Assembly: GCA_964496595.1 (NCBI GenBank)
Contig: CAZCAI010000145.1
Coordinates: forward strand, 1 to 11,573
Direction: 5' to 3'
DNA from: JAAAOZ01 sp964496595
GTDB taxonomy: Bacteria; Chloroflexota; Anaerolineae; B4-G1; SLSP01
Length of the DNA: 11,573 bases
The translations under genes were made by a program, and so were the position numbers. This document shows positions 1-6,372 of this stretch, in pieces (positions within the stretch are counted from its first letter, which is position 1; every line of letters begins with the position of its first letter). Below the pieces are notes generated by a model. The model was not told where the DNA came from and searched no databases. It was given only the letters and a program-made list of their open reading frames with translations.

Positions 1-53
1 AACTTGTAACTTGCAACTTGTAACTTGCAACTTGTAACTTGTAACTTGCAACT
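1..53. repeat. Tandem heptamer array AACTTGY
   Basis: Seven consecutive 7-bp units read AACTTGT or AACTTGC in the order T, C, T, C, T, T, C, followed by a partial unit AACT. The array touches the window edge, so its full length is unknown. It ends about 10 bp before the ribosome binding site of the first gene and may sit in that gene's leader or promoter region. Heptamer short tandem repeats occur in several filamentous bacterial groups; no function can be read from the sequence. Confidence 0.95.
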
Positions 54-73
54 ATTCCCCCCCGGGAGGCAAC

Positions 74-793
74 GTGCATCTATCGGTCGCGGTGAGCAAA
101 GTCAACAAATGGGCCGTGCGCAAGGGCGGCGATACTCTAGAGATGATCGAGCGGCCCGATGGCGGTCTCTCCCTGGTCTTGGCCGATGGTCAAAGCTCCG
201 GCCCCGGGGCCAAAGCCGTCAGCATCGTCGTGGTGCGCAAAGTGATCACCGAGCTGGCTGATGGCGTCCGCGACGGCGCGGCGGCGCGCGCGGCCAACGA
301 CTCGCTCTACGTGCGCTATCGAGGGCGCGTCTCCGCGACCTTAGTCATCCTCTCCGTCGATATGGCGAGCTACTCGCTGGTCATCACGCGCTTTGGCGAT
401 CCCCCCATCTACGTGCGATCGCTGGAGAATGGCGTGGGGGCGCTGCGTCGCCTGGCGGGCGCAGCGCCGGCGCTGGGCTTCCATCGCCACGTGCGCCCCG
501 CCGTGGATGAACTACCCTTGCATCCGGGCCTCGTGGCGTGCGCCTTCACCGACGGCCTGATCCATGCCGGCGCGCGCACCGGGCGCGAGATGGACATCCA
601 GGCCGCGATTGACGAGATCTGGATGGCGGAACCCTCGGCGCAGGCGCTGGCGGATCGTCTCCTCCAGCGCGCGCTGGCGTTAGATGATGGCCGTCCGACC
701 GATGACACCAGCATCGCCGTCTTGCAAATCGAAGAGGGCGAGGGCACCGGACCGCGTTACCTCACCGCCGAGATGCCCGTGCCGGACGTTTGA
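74..793 (+). CDS. SpoIIE/PP2C-type serine/threonine protein phosphatase, stand-alone domain
   Basis: The 239-residue product is a single metal-dependent phosphatase domain of the SpoIIE/PP2C superfamily, with no sensor, transmembrane or STAS part. The usual metal-binding positions are visible: D38 in the LADGQSSGPGA motif, D160 in FTDGL, and D210-D211 in RPTDDTSIAVL near the C terminus. Family members remove phosphate from serine or threonine, often on anti-sigma-factor antagonists; the substrate here is unknown. The start is GTG at 74, chosen for the GGGAGG at 64-69 and because the domain begins at once. The stop overlaps the start of the next gene by 4 bp, so the two are probably translationally coupled. 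Any anti-sigma or STAS partner would lie left of the window. Family assignment is firm; role is not. Confidence 0.9.
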   Translation: MHLSVAVSKVNKWAVRKGGDTLEMIERPDGGLSLVLADGQSSGPGAKAVSIVVVRKVITELADGVRDGAAARAANDSLYVRYRGRVSATLVILSVDMASYSLVITRFGDPPIYVRSLENGVGALRRLAGAAPALGFHRHVRPAVDELPLHPGLVACAFTDGLIHAGARTGREMDIQAAIDEIWMAEPSAQALADRLLQRALALDDGRPTDDTSIAVLQIEEGEGTGPRYLTAEMPVPDV

Positions 794-1182
794 CATTGTC
801 GAACGCATCCCGCTTGATCGGTATTGTGGGGCCGTGCTCCTCCGGCAAATCGACGACGGCGGAGGGTTTGCGGGAGGCTGGCTATCGCATCAAAGAAATT
901 CGCCAGGAGCACTGCGCGATGCCATCGATGTGGCAGCGGCTCACCCATCCCGATATTTTGATCTATTTAGATGTGTCGATGGCGGAGGCGGCGCGGCGCG
1001 AGGGGCTGGACAAGTCTTCTTCCTGGTGGATCGAGGAGCGCGAAGTGCGCCTGGCCCACGCCCGTCAACATTGTGATCTCTACATTGATACTACTCATTT
1101 ATCCCCCAAGGAGGTGCTGGATCGAATTTTGAGTTATCTGGAGGATAGGACTTTTCCATTCTTGCTCGAAGGGGATCGATAG
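790..1182 (+). CDS. Small P-loop nucleotide-binding protein, kinase-like
   Basis: This 130-residue protein has a Walker A motif, GPCSSGKST at residues 14-22, and a Walker-B-like strand DILIYLDVS at 55-63. An Arg/Lys-rich stretch follows (ARREGLDK, then EEREVRLAHAR), which resembles the lid of small-molecule kinases. The end, DLYIDTTHLSPKEVLDRIL, is typical of the last strand and helix of nucleoside- or shikimate-kinase-like folds. The protein is shorter than standard kinases because there is little room for a substrate-binding insertion, so a kinase activity is inferred. The start is probably TTG at 790, in the TTGA overlap with the phosphatase stop; TTG at 796 is also possible, and no separate ribosome binding site is obvious. 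Overlap with a phosphatase gene suggests a shared job. I cannot name the substrate. Confidence 0.8.
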   Translation: MTLSNASRLIGIVGPCSSGKSTTAEGLREAGYRIKEIRQEHCAMPSMWQRLTHPDILIYLDVSMAEAARREGLDKSSSWWIEEREVRLAHARQHCDLYIDTTHLSPKEVLDRILSYLEDRTFPFLLEGDR

Positions 1183-1242
1183 ATCTCCCTTTCACGCGCG
1201 CAAGACGAATTTTTCACGCAATGCACATAGCGAGGAGTTGCC

Positions 1243-3498
1243 ATGGCTAAACAATCACAACCAATGCGGGATCAAGCGGATCAACAAATATCTCAGGGTC
1301 TGAATCAGCTCGAGGGCCGGGCGGCGCACACGATTGGGGAAGCGACGGCCACCTTAGAGATGTTGCGCACCAAGACGGATCGCGTCCGCGGGCTGATGGG
1401 GTTGTTCGGGTTTGGGCGGCGGATTTTGGTGCCGCCGGATGAAATTCACGTCGTCGTTGGCGACGGGCGGCATAGCCTGATCGCCTCTAAGCACAGTCAT
1501 GTCTTCGGTCAGACGGCGGATCGCGCGTCGATCTATTGGCTGAATCGGCTGACGCAGGTCATCAAGCTGAAGACCATCAGCTTTACCGTGCCCATTCGCG
1601 GCGCGGATGATGACGGCGTCCACGCCTTAGATAGCAGCAAGGTGAGCTTTAAGCTCTGGGCGCACGCCGTCGCCAAGCTGAACCCCGATAAAGCCGAAAT
1701 CGCCGCGCAGCGCGTCGGCTTGGACGCCACCAGCCTCATCAACACCATTACCGAGGTCGGCACGGCGGAGTTGGTCGCGGCCGGCGCGACGATGACCTTA
1801 GAGGAGATCATCGCCAACCACCAAAGGCTGGCCGAGATTGCCTTCCCGCAGGTCAACCAGATTCTCTCGGAACTGGGCTACGATCTGGCGCTGCTGACTA
1901 TCACCAAATTAGATGGCGTCGCCTATCGCAAGTTAGTCAATCAGGCCGAAGCTCGGATCTCCAAGGAGACCAGCATCGCCACCAACCGCGAGCAGGTCGC
2001 CGAGTTGCAGGATGACGAGGCGCGCCAGCGGCAGGAGGCCGAGATCAAGGCCGAGACGGAGAAGAAGTTAGCCGCCGAGCGGCTGGAGGCGGAGCGCGAG
2101 GTCGAGACCGCGACGCTCAATCAGCAGGAGAACTTGGCCGTCAAGCGGCACGAGGTGCAATTGCGCCACGTCTCGCGTGAGCAGGAGCAAGCGCGCGCGG
2201 GCCACGAAGTGGCGATGGAGAAGGTGGGGCTGGGGCGTCAGCAATCCGAGGCGGAGGTCGAGCGGGATGCTGAGTTGGAGCGCTTGAAGGCCGAGCGCCG
2301 GGCCGAGATCAATTTGGCCGAAACCGAGTCCGACGCGGATCGGTTGGCGCTAGAGCAGAAGCGTCAGATCGAGCGCGACGCGGAGCGGACGGAGGCGGAG
2401 GCCAGGCGCCTGCGCGAAGAAGAGTTGGCCGCCGCGCAGCGCGCCAAGGAGGTCGCGCTGGTGGAGGCGGAGCAGTTGGCCGAGTCGATGCGGATGGAGG
2501 CCGATGCCGAGACGAAAGCCGCGCTCGTCCGCGCCGAGGCAGAGACGAAGGCGGAGTTGATCCGCGCGGATGCGGAGGCGAACGCCACCGAGAAGCGCGC
2601 CAATGCGGCGAAGATCCGCGCCGAGGCGACGCGGGCCGAGACCGCCGCGCCGGGCCTGGCGGAGGCGGAGGTCGCAGCCGCGCGCGTCGAGGTCTCCGAG
2701 AAGCAGATCGCCGTCAACCGCGCCGAGGGTCTGGCCCAGGCCGAGGTCGCCAAGGCGCAGGCGGAAGCCGACGCCGACCGCGAGCGCCGGCTCAAAGAGG
2801 TCGAGATCGAGGCGCAGCGCCAACTGGTCGAACTCTATGACAAGGCGCCGGTCTTGGTAGAGATGGAGAAGCTCCGCATGCAGTACGAGCACGAGCGCGA
2901 ACTGACCCAAGTCCAGATGGAGACCTATCTCCAGGCATTCGAGGCGTTGGCGCCCAGCATGGAAGTGCGCATCTACGGCGGCGGGGATCAGACCACGCGC
3001 ATCATCACCGAGTTGATGCAACTCGCGCAGGGCGTGCGTTATCTGGGCGCGGAGGCGCCGGTGGTCGGGCGCATCTTAGAGGGCAAATCTGGGGTTCAAC
3101 AGCCGCTCTTCTCGCGGCTCTCTCATCTGGGGCCGTACTTCGAGGAGGCCGTGGCCGATATGAACCCGCGCATCTTCTCCAGCCTGCAGTTGGCCGACCT
3201 GATGGAGCGGCTGATGCCGGTCGTCGCCGGGCAGGAGGACATCGTCGCCGCGCTGAACCATCTCAAATCGGACGCGAGTTTCCGCGTGGTGGGCAACCTG
3301 CCCGTCGCGCCGCTCTTCCGCTTGTTGGGATTGGAGACGCCGCAATCTGGCCCCTCGGATATGATGATGGCCGGGGAAGAGGCGGCGAGCGAAGCCGAAG
3401 CAGAAGCCGAAGCAGAAGCCGAGGGCGAGGAAACAGCGGGTGAATCTGACATCGAGGCCTCGGAGGAAGCTGCCGGCCTCGATGCGCGGACGCCGTAA
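1243..3498 (+). CDS. SPFH/flotillin-like coiled-coil protein
   Basis: The 751-residue product looks like a flotillin-type SPFH scaffold. Residues 1-60 are a polar leader containing one short hydrophobic patch (GLMGLFGFG at 50-58). Residues about 61-235 form the SPFH region, beginning ILVPPDEIHVVVGDGRH. Residues about 240-530 are a long Ala/Glu/Arg-rich helix full of AEAE and AETKA repeats, as in the flotillin domain. Residues 530-700 are a second helical region, and 705-751 an acidic low-complexity tail. No clear transmembrane segment is visible, so membrane binding would have to be peripheral or indirect. Flotillins oligomerise through the coiled coil and organise membrane microdomains. A GAGGAG at 1232-1237 sets the ATG start. 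The gene lies 60 bp after the kinase-like gene and ends before an intrinsic terminator, so it probably closes this operon. Confidence 0.85.
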   Translation: MAKQSQPMRDQADQQISQGLNQLEGRAAHTIGEATATLEMLRTKTDRVRGLMGLFGFGRRILVPPDEIHVVVGDGRHSLIASKHSHVFGQTADRASIYWLNRLTQVIKLKTISFTVPIRGADDDGVHALDSSKVSFKLWAHAVAKLNPDKAEIAAQRVGLDATSLINTITEVGTAELVAAGATMTLEEIIANHQRLAEIAFPQVNQILSELGYDLALLTITKLDGVAYRKLVNQAEARISKETSIATNREQVAELQDDEARQRQEAEIKAETEKKLAAERLEAEREVETATLNQQENLAVKRHEVQLRHVSREQEQARAGHEVAMEKVGLGRQQSEAEVERDAELERLKAERRAEINLAETESDADRLALEQKRQIERDAERTEAEARRLREEELAAAQRAKEVALVEAEQLAESMRMEADAETKAALVRAEAETKAELIRADAEANATEKRANAAKIRAEATRAETAAPGLAEAEVAAARVEVSEKQIAVNRAEGLAQAEVAKAQAEADADRERRLKEVEIEAQRQLVELYDKAPVLVEMEKLRMQYEHERELTQVQMETYLQAFEALAPSMEVRIYGGGDQTTRIITELMQLAQGVRYLGAEAPVVGRILEGKSGVQQPLFSRLSHLGPYFEEAVADMNPRIFSSLQLADLMERLMPVVAGQEDIVAALNHLKSDASFRVVGNLPVAPLFRLLGLETPQSGPSDMMMAGEEAASEAEAEAEAEAEGEETAGESDIEASEEAAGLDARTP
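3391..3423 (+). repeat. In-frame 12-bp tandem repeat coding for EAEA
   Basis: The unit GAAGCCGAAGCA occurs twice in tandem at 3391-3402 and 3403-3414, then a partial unit GAAGCCGAG. It encodes alternating Glu and Ala in the acidic tail of the SPFH protein. Copy number changes would keep the reading frame, so tail length may vary between strains. Confidence 0.9.
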
Positions 3499-3502
3499 GT
3501 TA

Positions 3503-3520
3503 TTCTGAGGTATATCAGAA
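3503..3520. other. Short inverted repeat after the SPFH stop codon
   Basis: TTCTGA and TCAGAA form a perfect 6-bp inverted repeat with a 6-bp spacer (GGTATA), 4 bp after the stop codon. It could be a small hairpin in the mRNA tail or an operator half-site pair for the mobB-archease-rtcB group. Nothing in the sequence decides between these. Confidence 0.45.
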
Positions 3521-3552
3521 CGAAGCGATTGGACGTAGATAGAGCAGATACA

Positions 3553-3577
3553 GGGCGCGCCACGGCGCGCCCTTTCT
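3553..3577 (+). terminator. Intrinsic terminator of the phosphatase/kinase/SPFH operon
   Basis: GGGCGCGCC at 3553-3561 pairs perfectly with GGCGCGCCC at 3564-3572. With the innermost bases open, this is an 8-bp all-GC stem with a 4-nt loop, followed by TTTCTG. The T tract is short, but the stem is strong and sits 55 bp after the SPFH stop and before mobB. It separates two transcription units. Confidence 0.75.
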
Positions 3578-3584
3578 GCCCCCT

Positions 3585-3618
3585 GTTCGTAGTCAGGCAC
3601 GCAATGGAATGGAGTGCC
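3585..3618 (+). repeat. Interspersed repeat copy 1, before mobB
   Basis: The first 17 bp, GTTCGTAGTCAGGCACG at 3585-3601, recur exactly at 4123-4139. In this copy GGCAC (3596-3600) can pair with GTGCC (3614-3618) around a 13-nt loop, giving a small hairpin just before the mobB ribosome binding site at 3621-3626. A diverged copy lies at 6096-6131. Confidence 0.85.
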
Positions 3619-3631
3619 GTAGGAGGATTGG

Positions 3632-4150
3632 ATGTCCGATAATGAGATTCCCATCGTCGCCTTTGTGGGGCGCTCCGGCGCGGGGAAGACGACGCTGTTG
3701 GAGCGCGTGATCGCCGCCTTAGATGTGCGCGGCGTTCGCGTGGCCGTCGTCAAGCACACGCACCACACCGGCCTGGCGACCGATCTGCCCGGCACGGACT
3801 CGCGGCGGCTGTGGGAGGCCGGCGCGCAGCACACGACGCTCTGGGCGCCGGATCGCGTCGCGCACACGCATCGCACCGCGTCGCCGCCGACGCTGGCGAC
3901 GGTCTTGCGCGACATCCACGACGTCGATGTGATCCTGATCGAAGGGGATAAGCACGGCGCACTCCCCAAGATTGAGGTCGTGCGTGCGGCTGTTGATCTC
4001 GCGCTGCTGGATATCGAAGGGCGCATCGCGTGCGTCACGGACGCGCCAGACTTAGCGTGGGAGGGCCCGCGCTTCGGCTTCGATGACGCGGGCGTCGCGG
4101 CGCTGGCCGATTTTATCCACAAGTTCGTAGTCAGGCACGAAACGAAGTGA
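3632..4150 (+). CDS. mobB: Molybdopterin-guanine dinucleotide biosynthesis adaptor protein MobB
   Basis: The 172-residue protein has the expected MobB length and motifs: a Walker A GRSGAGKTT at 13-21, VVKHTHH at 39-45, the family signature DLPGTDSRRLWEAGA at 51-65, and ILIEGDKHGALPKIEVVR at 101-118. MobB binds GTP and assists MobA in forming the molybdopterin-guanine dinucleotide cofactor of molybdenum enzymes in the cytoplasm. The ATG at 3632 follows AGGAGG at 3621-3626. No other cofactor gene is visible here; the neighbours are archease, 25 bp downstream, and RtcB, so the shared transcript may be incidental. Oddly, the last residues (from F165) are encoded by a copy of a repeat that also lies before the gene, so the natural C terminus may have been replaced. 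Confidence 0.92.
   Translation: MSDNEIPIVAFVGRSGAGKTTLLERVIAALDVRGVRVAVVKHTHHTGLATDLPGTDSRRLWEAGAQHTTLWAPDRVAHTHRTASPPTLATVLRDIHDVDVILIEGDKHGALPKIEVVRAAVDLALLDIEGRIACVTDAPDLAWEGPRFGFDDAGVAALADFIHKFVVRHETK
4123..4139 (+). repeat. Interspersed repeat copy 2, inside the mobB 3' end
   Basis: This is an exact 17-bp direct copy of 3585-3601. It lies in the mobB reading frame and encodes most of the C-terminal residues FVVRH; the gene stops 9 bp after it. The downstream part of the repeat differs from copy 1 and keeps only CAC/GTG of the hairpin. Confidence 0.9.
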
Positions 4151-4175
4151 TGCGCTATTTTAGATCGGAGGCGAC

Positions 4176-4580
4176 ATGGGCAAGTGGGAAGAAATAGATC
4201 ACACGGCGGATTTGGCGCTGCATCTCTGGGCGGATGACCTGGCCGCTCTCTTCATCACGGCGGCGCGGGGGATGTTCTCGCTGGTGGCGGCGCCGCAGGA
4301 GGAGGGGACATCGCGCGCGCTGGCGATTTCACTGACGGCGTTGGACGTCGAGACCTTGTTAGTCGATTGGTTGAACGAGCTACTCTATCTCTCCGAGACC
4401 GAATCGCTCGTCTTCACCGGCTATGAACTCTCACATCTCACGCCCACCGCCTTAGAGGCGACGGTCACCGGTAAACCCGTGGCGATGTATTATAATTATA
4501 TCAAGGCGGCGACCTTCCATAATCTCTCTGTGGATATGACGCCGGACGGCTATGAGACGGAGATTGTCTTTGATATATGA
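4176..4580 (+). CDS. Archease, RtcB-activating protein
   Basis: The 134-residue protein matches archease over its full length. It opens with the DHTAD signature (residues 8-12), carries the late motif IKAATFHNLSVD, and ends with the hydrophobic EIVFDI. D12 and D133 lie where the family keeps acidic metal-binding residues. Archease is known to speed guanylylation of RtcB and to give it multiple turnover and wider nucleotide use. The ATG at 4176 follows GGAGG at about 4167-4171. The gene is 25 bp after mobB and its stop is 55 bp before the rtcB start, with a perfect hairpin in between. The pairing with rtcB makes the role nearly certain. Confidence 0.95.
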   Translation: MGKWEEIDHTADLALHLWADDLAALFITAARGMFSLVAAPQEEGTSRALAISLTALDVETLLVDWLNELLYLSETESLVFTGYELSHLTPTALEATVTGKPVAMYYNYIKAATFHNLSVDMTPDGYETEIVFDI

Positions 4581-4589
4581 GTTGGCATA

Positions 4590-4610
4590 GGTCGGGATGC
4601 CATCCCGACC
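4590..4610 (+). other. Intercistronic hairpin between archease and rtcB
   Basis: GGTCGGGAT (4590-4598) pairs perfectly with ATCCCGACC (4602-4610) around the loop GCC. No T tract follows, so it is not an intrinsic terminator. It lies 9 bp after the archease stop and 12 bp before the rtcB ribosome binding site; it could protect the upstream message, tune rtcB translation, or simply be one of the genome's dispersed palindromes. Confidence 0.8.
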
Positions 4611-4622
4611 CAGGAGCTATTC

Positions 4623-4630
4623 AAAGGAGG
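4623..4630 (+). promoter_or_regulatory. Ribosome binding site that fixes the rtcB start
   Basis: AAAGGAGG lies 5 bp before ATG at 4636. An in-frame ATG at 4597 would add 13 residues but sits within the intercistronic hairpin and has no ribosome binding site, so 4636 is the better start. Confidence 0.88.
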
Positions 4631-4635
4631 GCGCG

Positions 4636-6087
4636 ATGGTACAAAAGAACCAGTTTAAGCAAATCGATGAGTACACGTGGGAGTTGCACAAGAACTATGA
4701 CAGCCGGATGCGGGCGCCGGTGCGCATTTACGGCAACCGCGAAATTTTCGATCAGGCCTTTGGGGATCACTCGATCCAGCAATTGATTAACGTCTCGATG
4801 TTGCCGGGGATTGTGAAGTACGCGATGGCGATGCCCGACATGCACCAGGGCTACGGCTTCCCGATTGGGGGCGTCGCGGCGTTCGATTATGACGAGGGGA
4901 TTATCTCGCCTGGCGGCGTTGGATATGATATCAACTGCGGCGTGCGCATGCTGGCCTCGAACATCGAGTTCGAGGAGATCAAGCCGCACTTGAACGACCT
5001 GACGACGATGCTCTACCAGAACTGCCCCAGCGGTCTGGGCGGCGATGGCGCGGTGCAAGTCTCGACGGCCGAGATGGACGAGTTGCTGGAGGATGGCTCG
5101 GAGTGGGCGCGCCATCAGGGCTACGCCACCCGCGATGATCGGGCCCGGACGGAGGGTGGGGGGCGGCTGCCCGGCGCTCGCGCCGACGCGGTACCCTATC
5201 GCGCCAGGCAGCGGGGATTGTCCCAGGTCGGATCGCTCGGCTCCGGCAACCACTTCCTGGAGATCGACGTGATCGACGCTGTCTACGACGAGGAGGTCGC
5301 GGCGGTCTTCGGCCTGACGGCGGGCCAGATTGTGGTGCAAATTCACTGCGGCTCGCGTGGGTTGGGCCACGAGGTCTGCTCGCAATACCTGCGTCGCTTG
5401 CAAGATGCCCCGCGCCGTTACGACATCCCCATCCCCGACCGTGAACTCGTCGCCGCGCCCATCGAATCTGAAGAGGGCCAGGCGTACTTCGCCGCGATGG
5501 CGGCGGCCGCGAACTACGCCTTCGTCAACCGGCAGGTGCTGGCCCACTTTGCGCGTCGCACCTTCGAGCAGGTGCTGGCCGGCAAGGTCAGCGATTGGCA
5601 TCTCCAGCAGGTCTACGATGTGACCCACAATATAGCCAAGATCGAGGAGCATCAGGTGGGATCGGTGCGAAAGAAGCTGATCGTTCACCGCAAGGGCGCG
5701 ACGCGTGCCTTCCCGCCCGGCCACCCGGAGCTTTCGGAGGTCTATCAGCCGACGGGGCAGCCGGTTCTCGTGCCCGGCTCGATGGGGACGGCCTCCTACG
5801 TGCTCGTGGGCACGCAGTCGGCGATGGAGCGCACCTTCGGATCGAGCTGTCACGGCGCCGGTCGAACGATGAGCCGGCGGCAGGCAAAGAAGAAGACGCG
5901 CGGGGAGCAGGTGCGTCAGGAGCTAAATCAGGAGGGGATCACGGTACGGGCCGGCAGCATGCGTGGCCTGGCGGAGGAGTCGCCCGTCGCCTACAAGGAT
6001 GTGGACGTGGTGGTGGATTCCGTCGTCGGCGCGGGGATCGCCCGCAAAGTCGCCCGCGTGCATCCCGTGGCGGTGATCAAGGGGTGA
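4636..6087 (+). CDS. rtcB: RNA-splicing ligase RtcB (GTP-dependent 3'-phosphate/5'-OH RNA ligase)
   Basis: The 483-residue enzyme is a complete RtcB. It joins RNA ends carrying a 2',3'-cyclic phosphate or 3'-phosphate to 5'-OH ends, using GTP and manganese, in RNA repair and tRNA splicing. Metal ligands are in place: D98 and C101 in GVGYDINCGVR, H206 in GSGNHFLE, H237 in IHCGSRGLGH and H331 in VTHNIAKIEEH. H406 in SSCHGAGR is the expected guanylylation histidine. KGATRAFPPGH, PVLVPGSMGT and the C-terminal KVARVHPVAVIKG are also typical. These positions differ by only two or three from those known in the Pyrococcus enzyme, so the long archaeal-type form is intact. It follows its activator archease. 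No kinase or phosphatase for RNA ends accompanies it here. Confidence 0.97.
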   Translation: MVQKNQFKQIDEYTWELHKNYDSRMRAPVRIYGNREIFDQAFGDHSIQQLINVSMLPGIVKYAMAMPDMHQGYGFPIGGVAAFDYDEGIISPGGVGYDINCGVRMLASNIEFEEIKPHLNDLTTMLYQNCPSGLGGDGAVQVSTAEMDELLEDGSEWARHQGYATRDDRARTEGGGRLPGARADAVPYRARQRGLSQVGSLGSGNHFLEIDVIDAVYDEEVAAVFGLTAGQIVVQIHCGSRGLGHEVCSQYLRRLQDAPRRYDIPIPDRELVAAPIESEEGQAYFAAMAAAANYAFVNRQVLAHFARRTFEQVLAGKVSDWHLQQVYDVTHNIAKIEEHQVGSVRKKLIVHRKGATRAFPPGHPELSEVYQPTGQPVLVPGSMGTASYVLVGTQSAMERTFGSSCHGAGRTMSRRQAKKKTRGEQVRQELNQEGITVRAGSMRGLAEESPVAYKDVDVVVDSVVGAGIARKVARVHPVAVIKG

Positions 6088-6095
6088 GCAGTTCG

Positions 6096-6131
6096 GTTTG
6101 TAGTTAGCCTCGAAGCGGAAGCGGAGTGGCG
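6096..6131 (+). repeat. Interspersed repeat copy 3, diverged, after rtcB
   Basis: GTTTGTAGTTAGCCTCG at 6096-6112 aligns without gaps to the 17-bp repeat around mobB with four differences. The following spacer and GAGTGGCG also align with GAGTGCCG of copy 1. The hairpin arms changed from GGCAC/GTGCC to GCCTC/GTGGC: one pair changed from G-C to C-G on both sides, another became a T-T mismatch. Five T bases follow directly. Confidence 0.65.
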
Positions 6132-6191
6132 TTTTTCAGCGCTTCATTTCATTTGGCATTCCATTGCGCGGCGGATGCCTTGCTACGAAAA

Positions 6192-6252
6192 GGGGAATTG
6201 AGTGAAAGATTGCGGATGAATTTGGCTTGGGGGCGAGGACTAAGGCCTCTGG
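6192..6252 (+). repeat. Dispersed intergenic repeat, copy A
   Basis: Two blocks, GGGGAATTGAGTGAAAGAT (6192-6210) and GGGGGCGAGGACTAAGGCCTCTGG (6229-6252), recur at 11528-11573 with one base change in the first block and one inserted base in each of two places in the second. The spacer is 18 bp here and 2 bp there. The second block contains GAGG and CCTC arms that can form a weak hairpin. Confidence 0.85.
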
Positions 6253-6350
6253 CCAGGCCCTGTCGGCCAACCTTCCTTCTGCAAGGAAGGCTCCCGCGCC
6301 CGCGTAGGCGGTCGCCTGGCGCGTTAGCGCCTGTCTCAGGACTTCAGTCC
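6250..6350. repeat. Cluster of five small hairpins
   Basis: Perfect arms follow one another: TGGCC/GGCCA (6250-6254, 6265-6269); CCTTCCTT/AAGGAAGG with a CTGC loop (6271-6290); AGGCG/CGCCT (6306-6317); GGCGC/GCGCC with a GTTA loop (6318-6331); and GGACT/AGTCC (6339-6350). Dense, unrelated short palindromes suggest nested insertion of small mobile repeats rather than one structured RNA. Confidence 0.8.
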
Positions 6351-6372
6351 AGGATAAACTACCAGGCTTAGT

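Noticed and set aside
2350..3021. Open frame of 223 codons on the minus strand inside the SPFH gene
   Set aside because: Its Leu/Arg/Asp-rich text mirrors the Ala/Glu coiled-coil codons of the true gene.
3076..4122. Open frame of 348 codons on the minus strand
   Set aside because: It crosses the SPFH gene end, the terminator and mobB, all well supported on the plus strand, and shows no domain.
4488..4500. TATTATAAT inside archease as an internal rtcB promoter
   Set aside because: The -10-like sequence is good, but I see no -35 box at the proper distance, and the bases encode the conserved region before IKAATFHNL.
4597..4635. Upstream ATG start for rtcB
   Set aside because: It falls inside the intercistronic hairpin and lacks a ribosome binding site, whereas AAAGGAGG stands 5 bp before 4636 and RtcB homology begins there.
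4621..5853. Open frame of 410 codons on the minus strand
   Set aside because: It is antisense to rtcB, whose catalytic residues are all present. It has no known motif and is the usual by-product of GC-rich codon use.
6250..6350. CRISPR array
   Set aside because: The hairpin units differ in sequence and length and there are no equal spacers or repeated units.
6126..6371. 81-codon open frame after rtcB
   Set aside because: It has no ribosome binding site and its sequence is made of repeats and hairpins.
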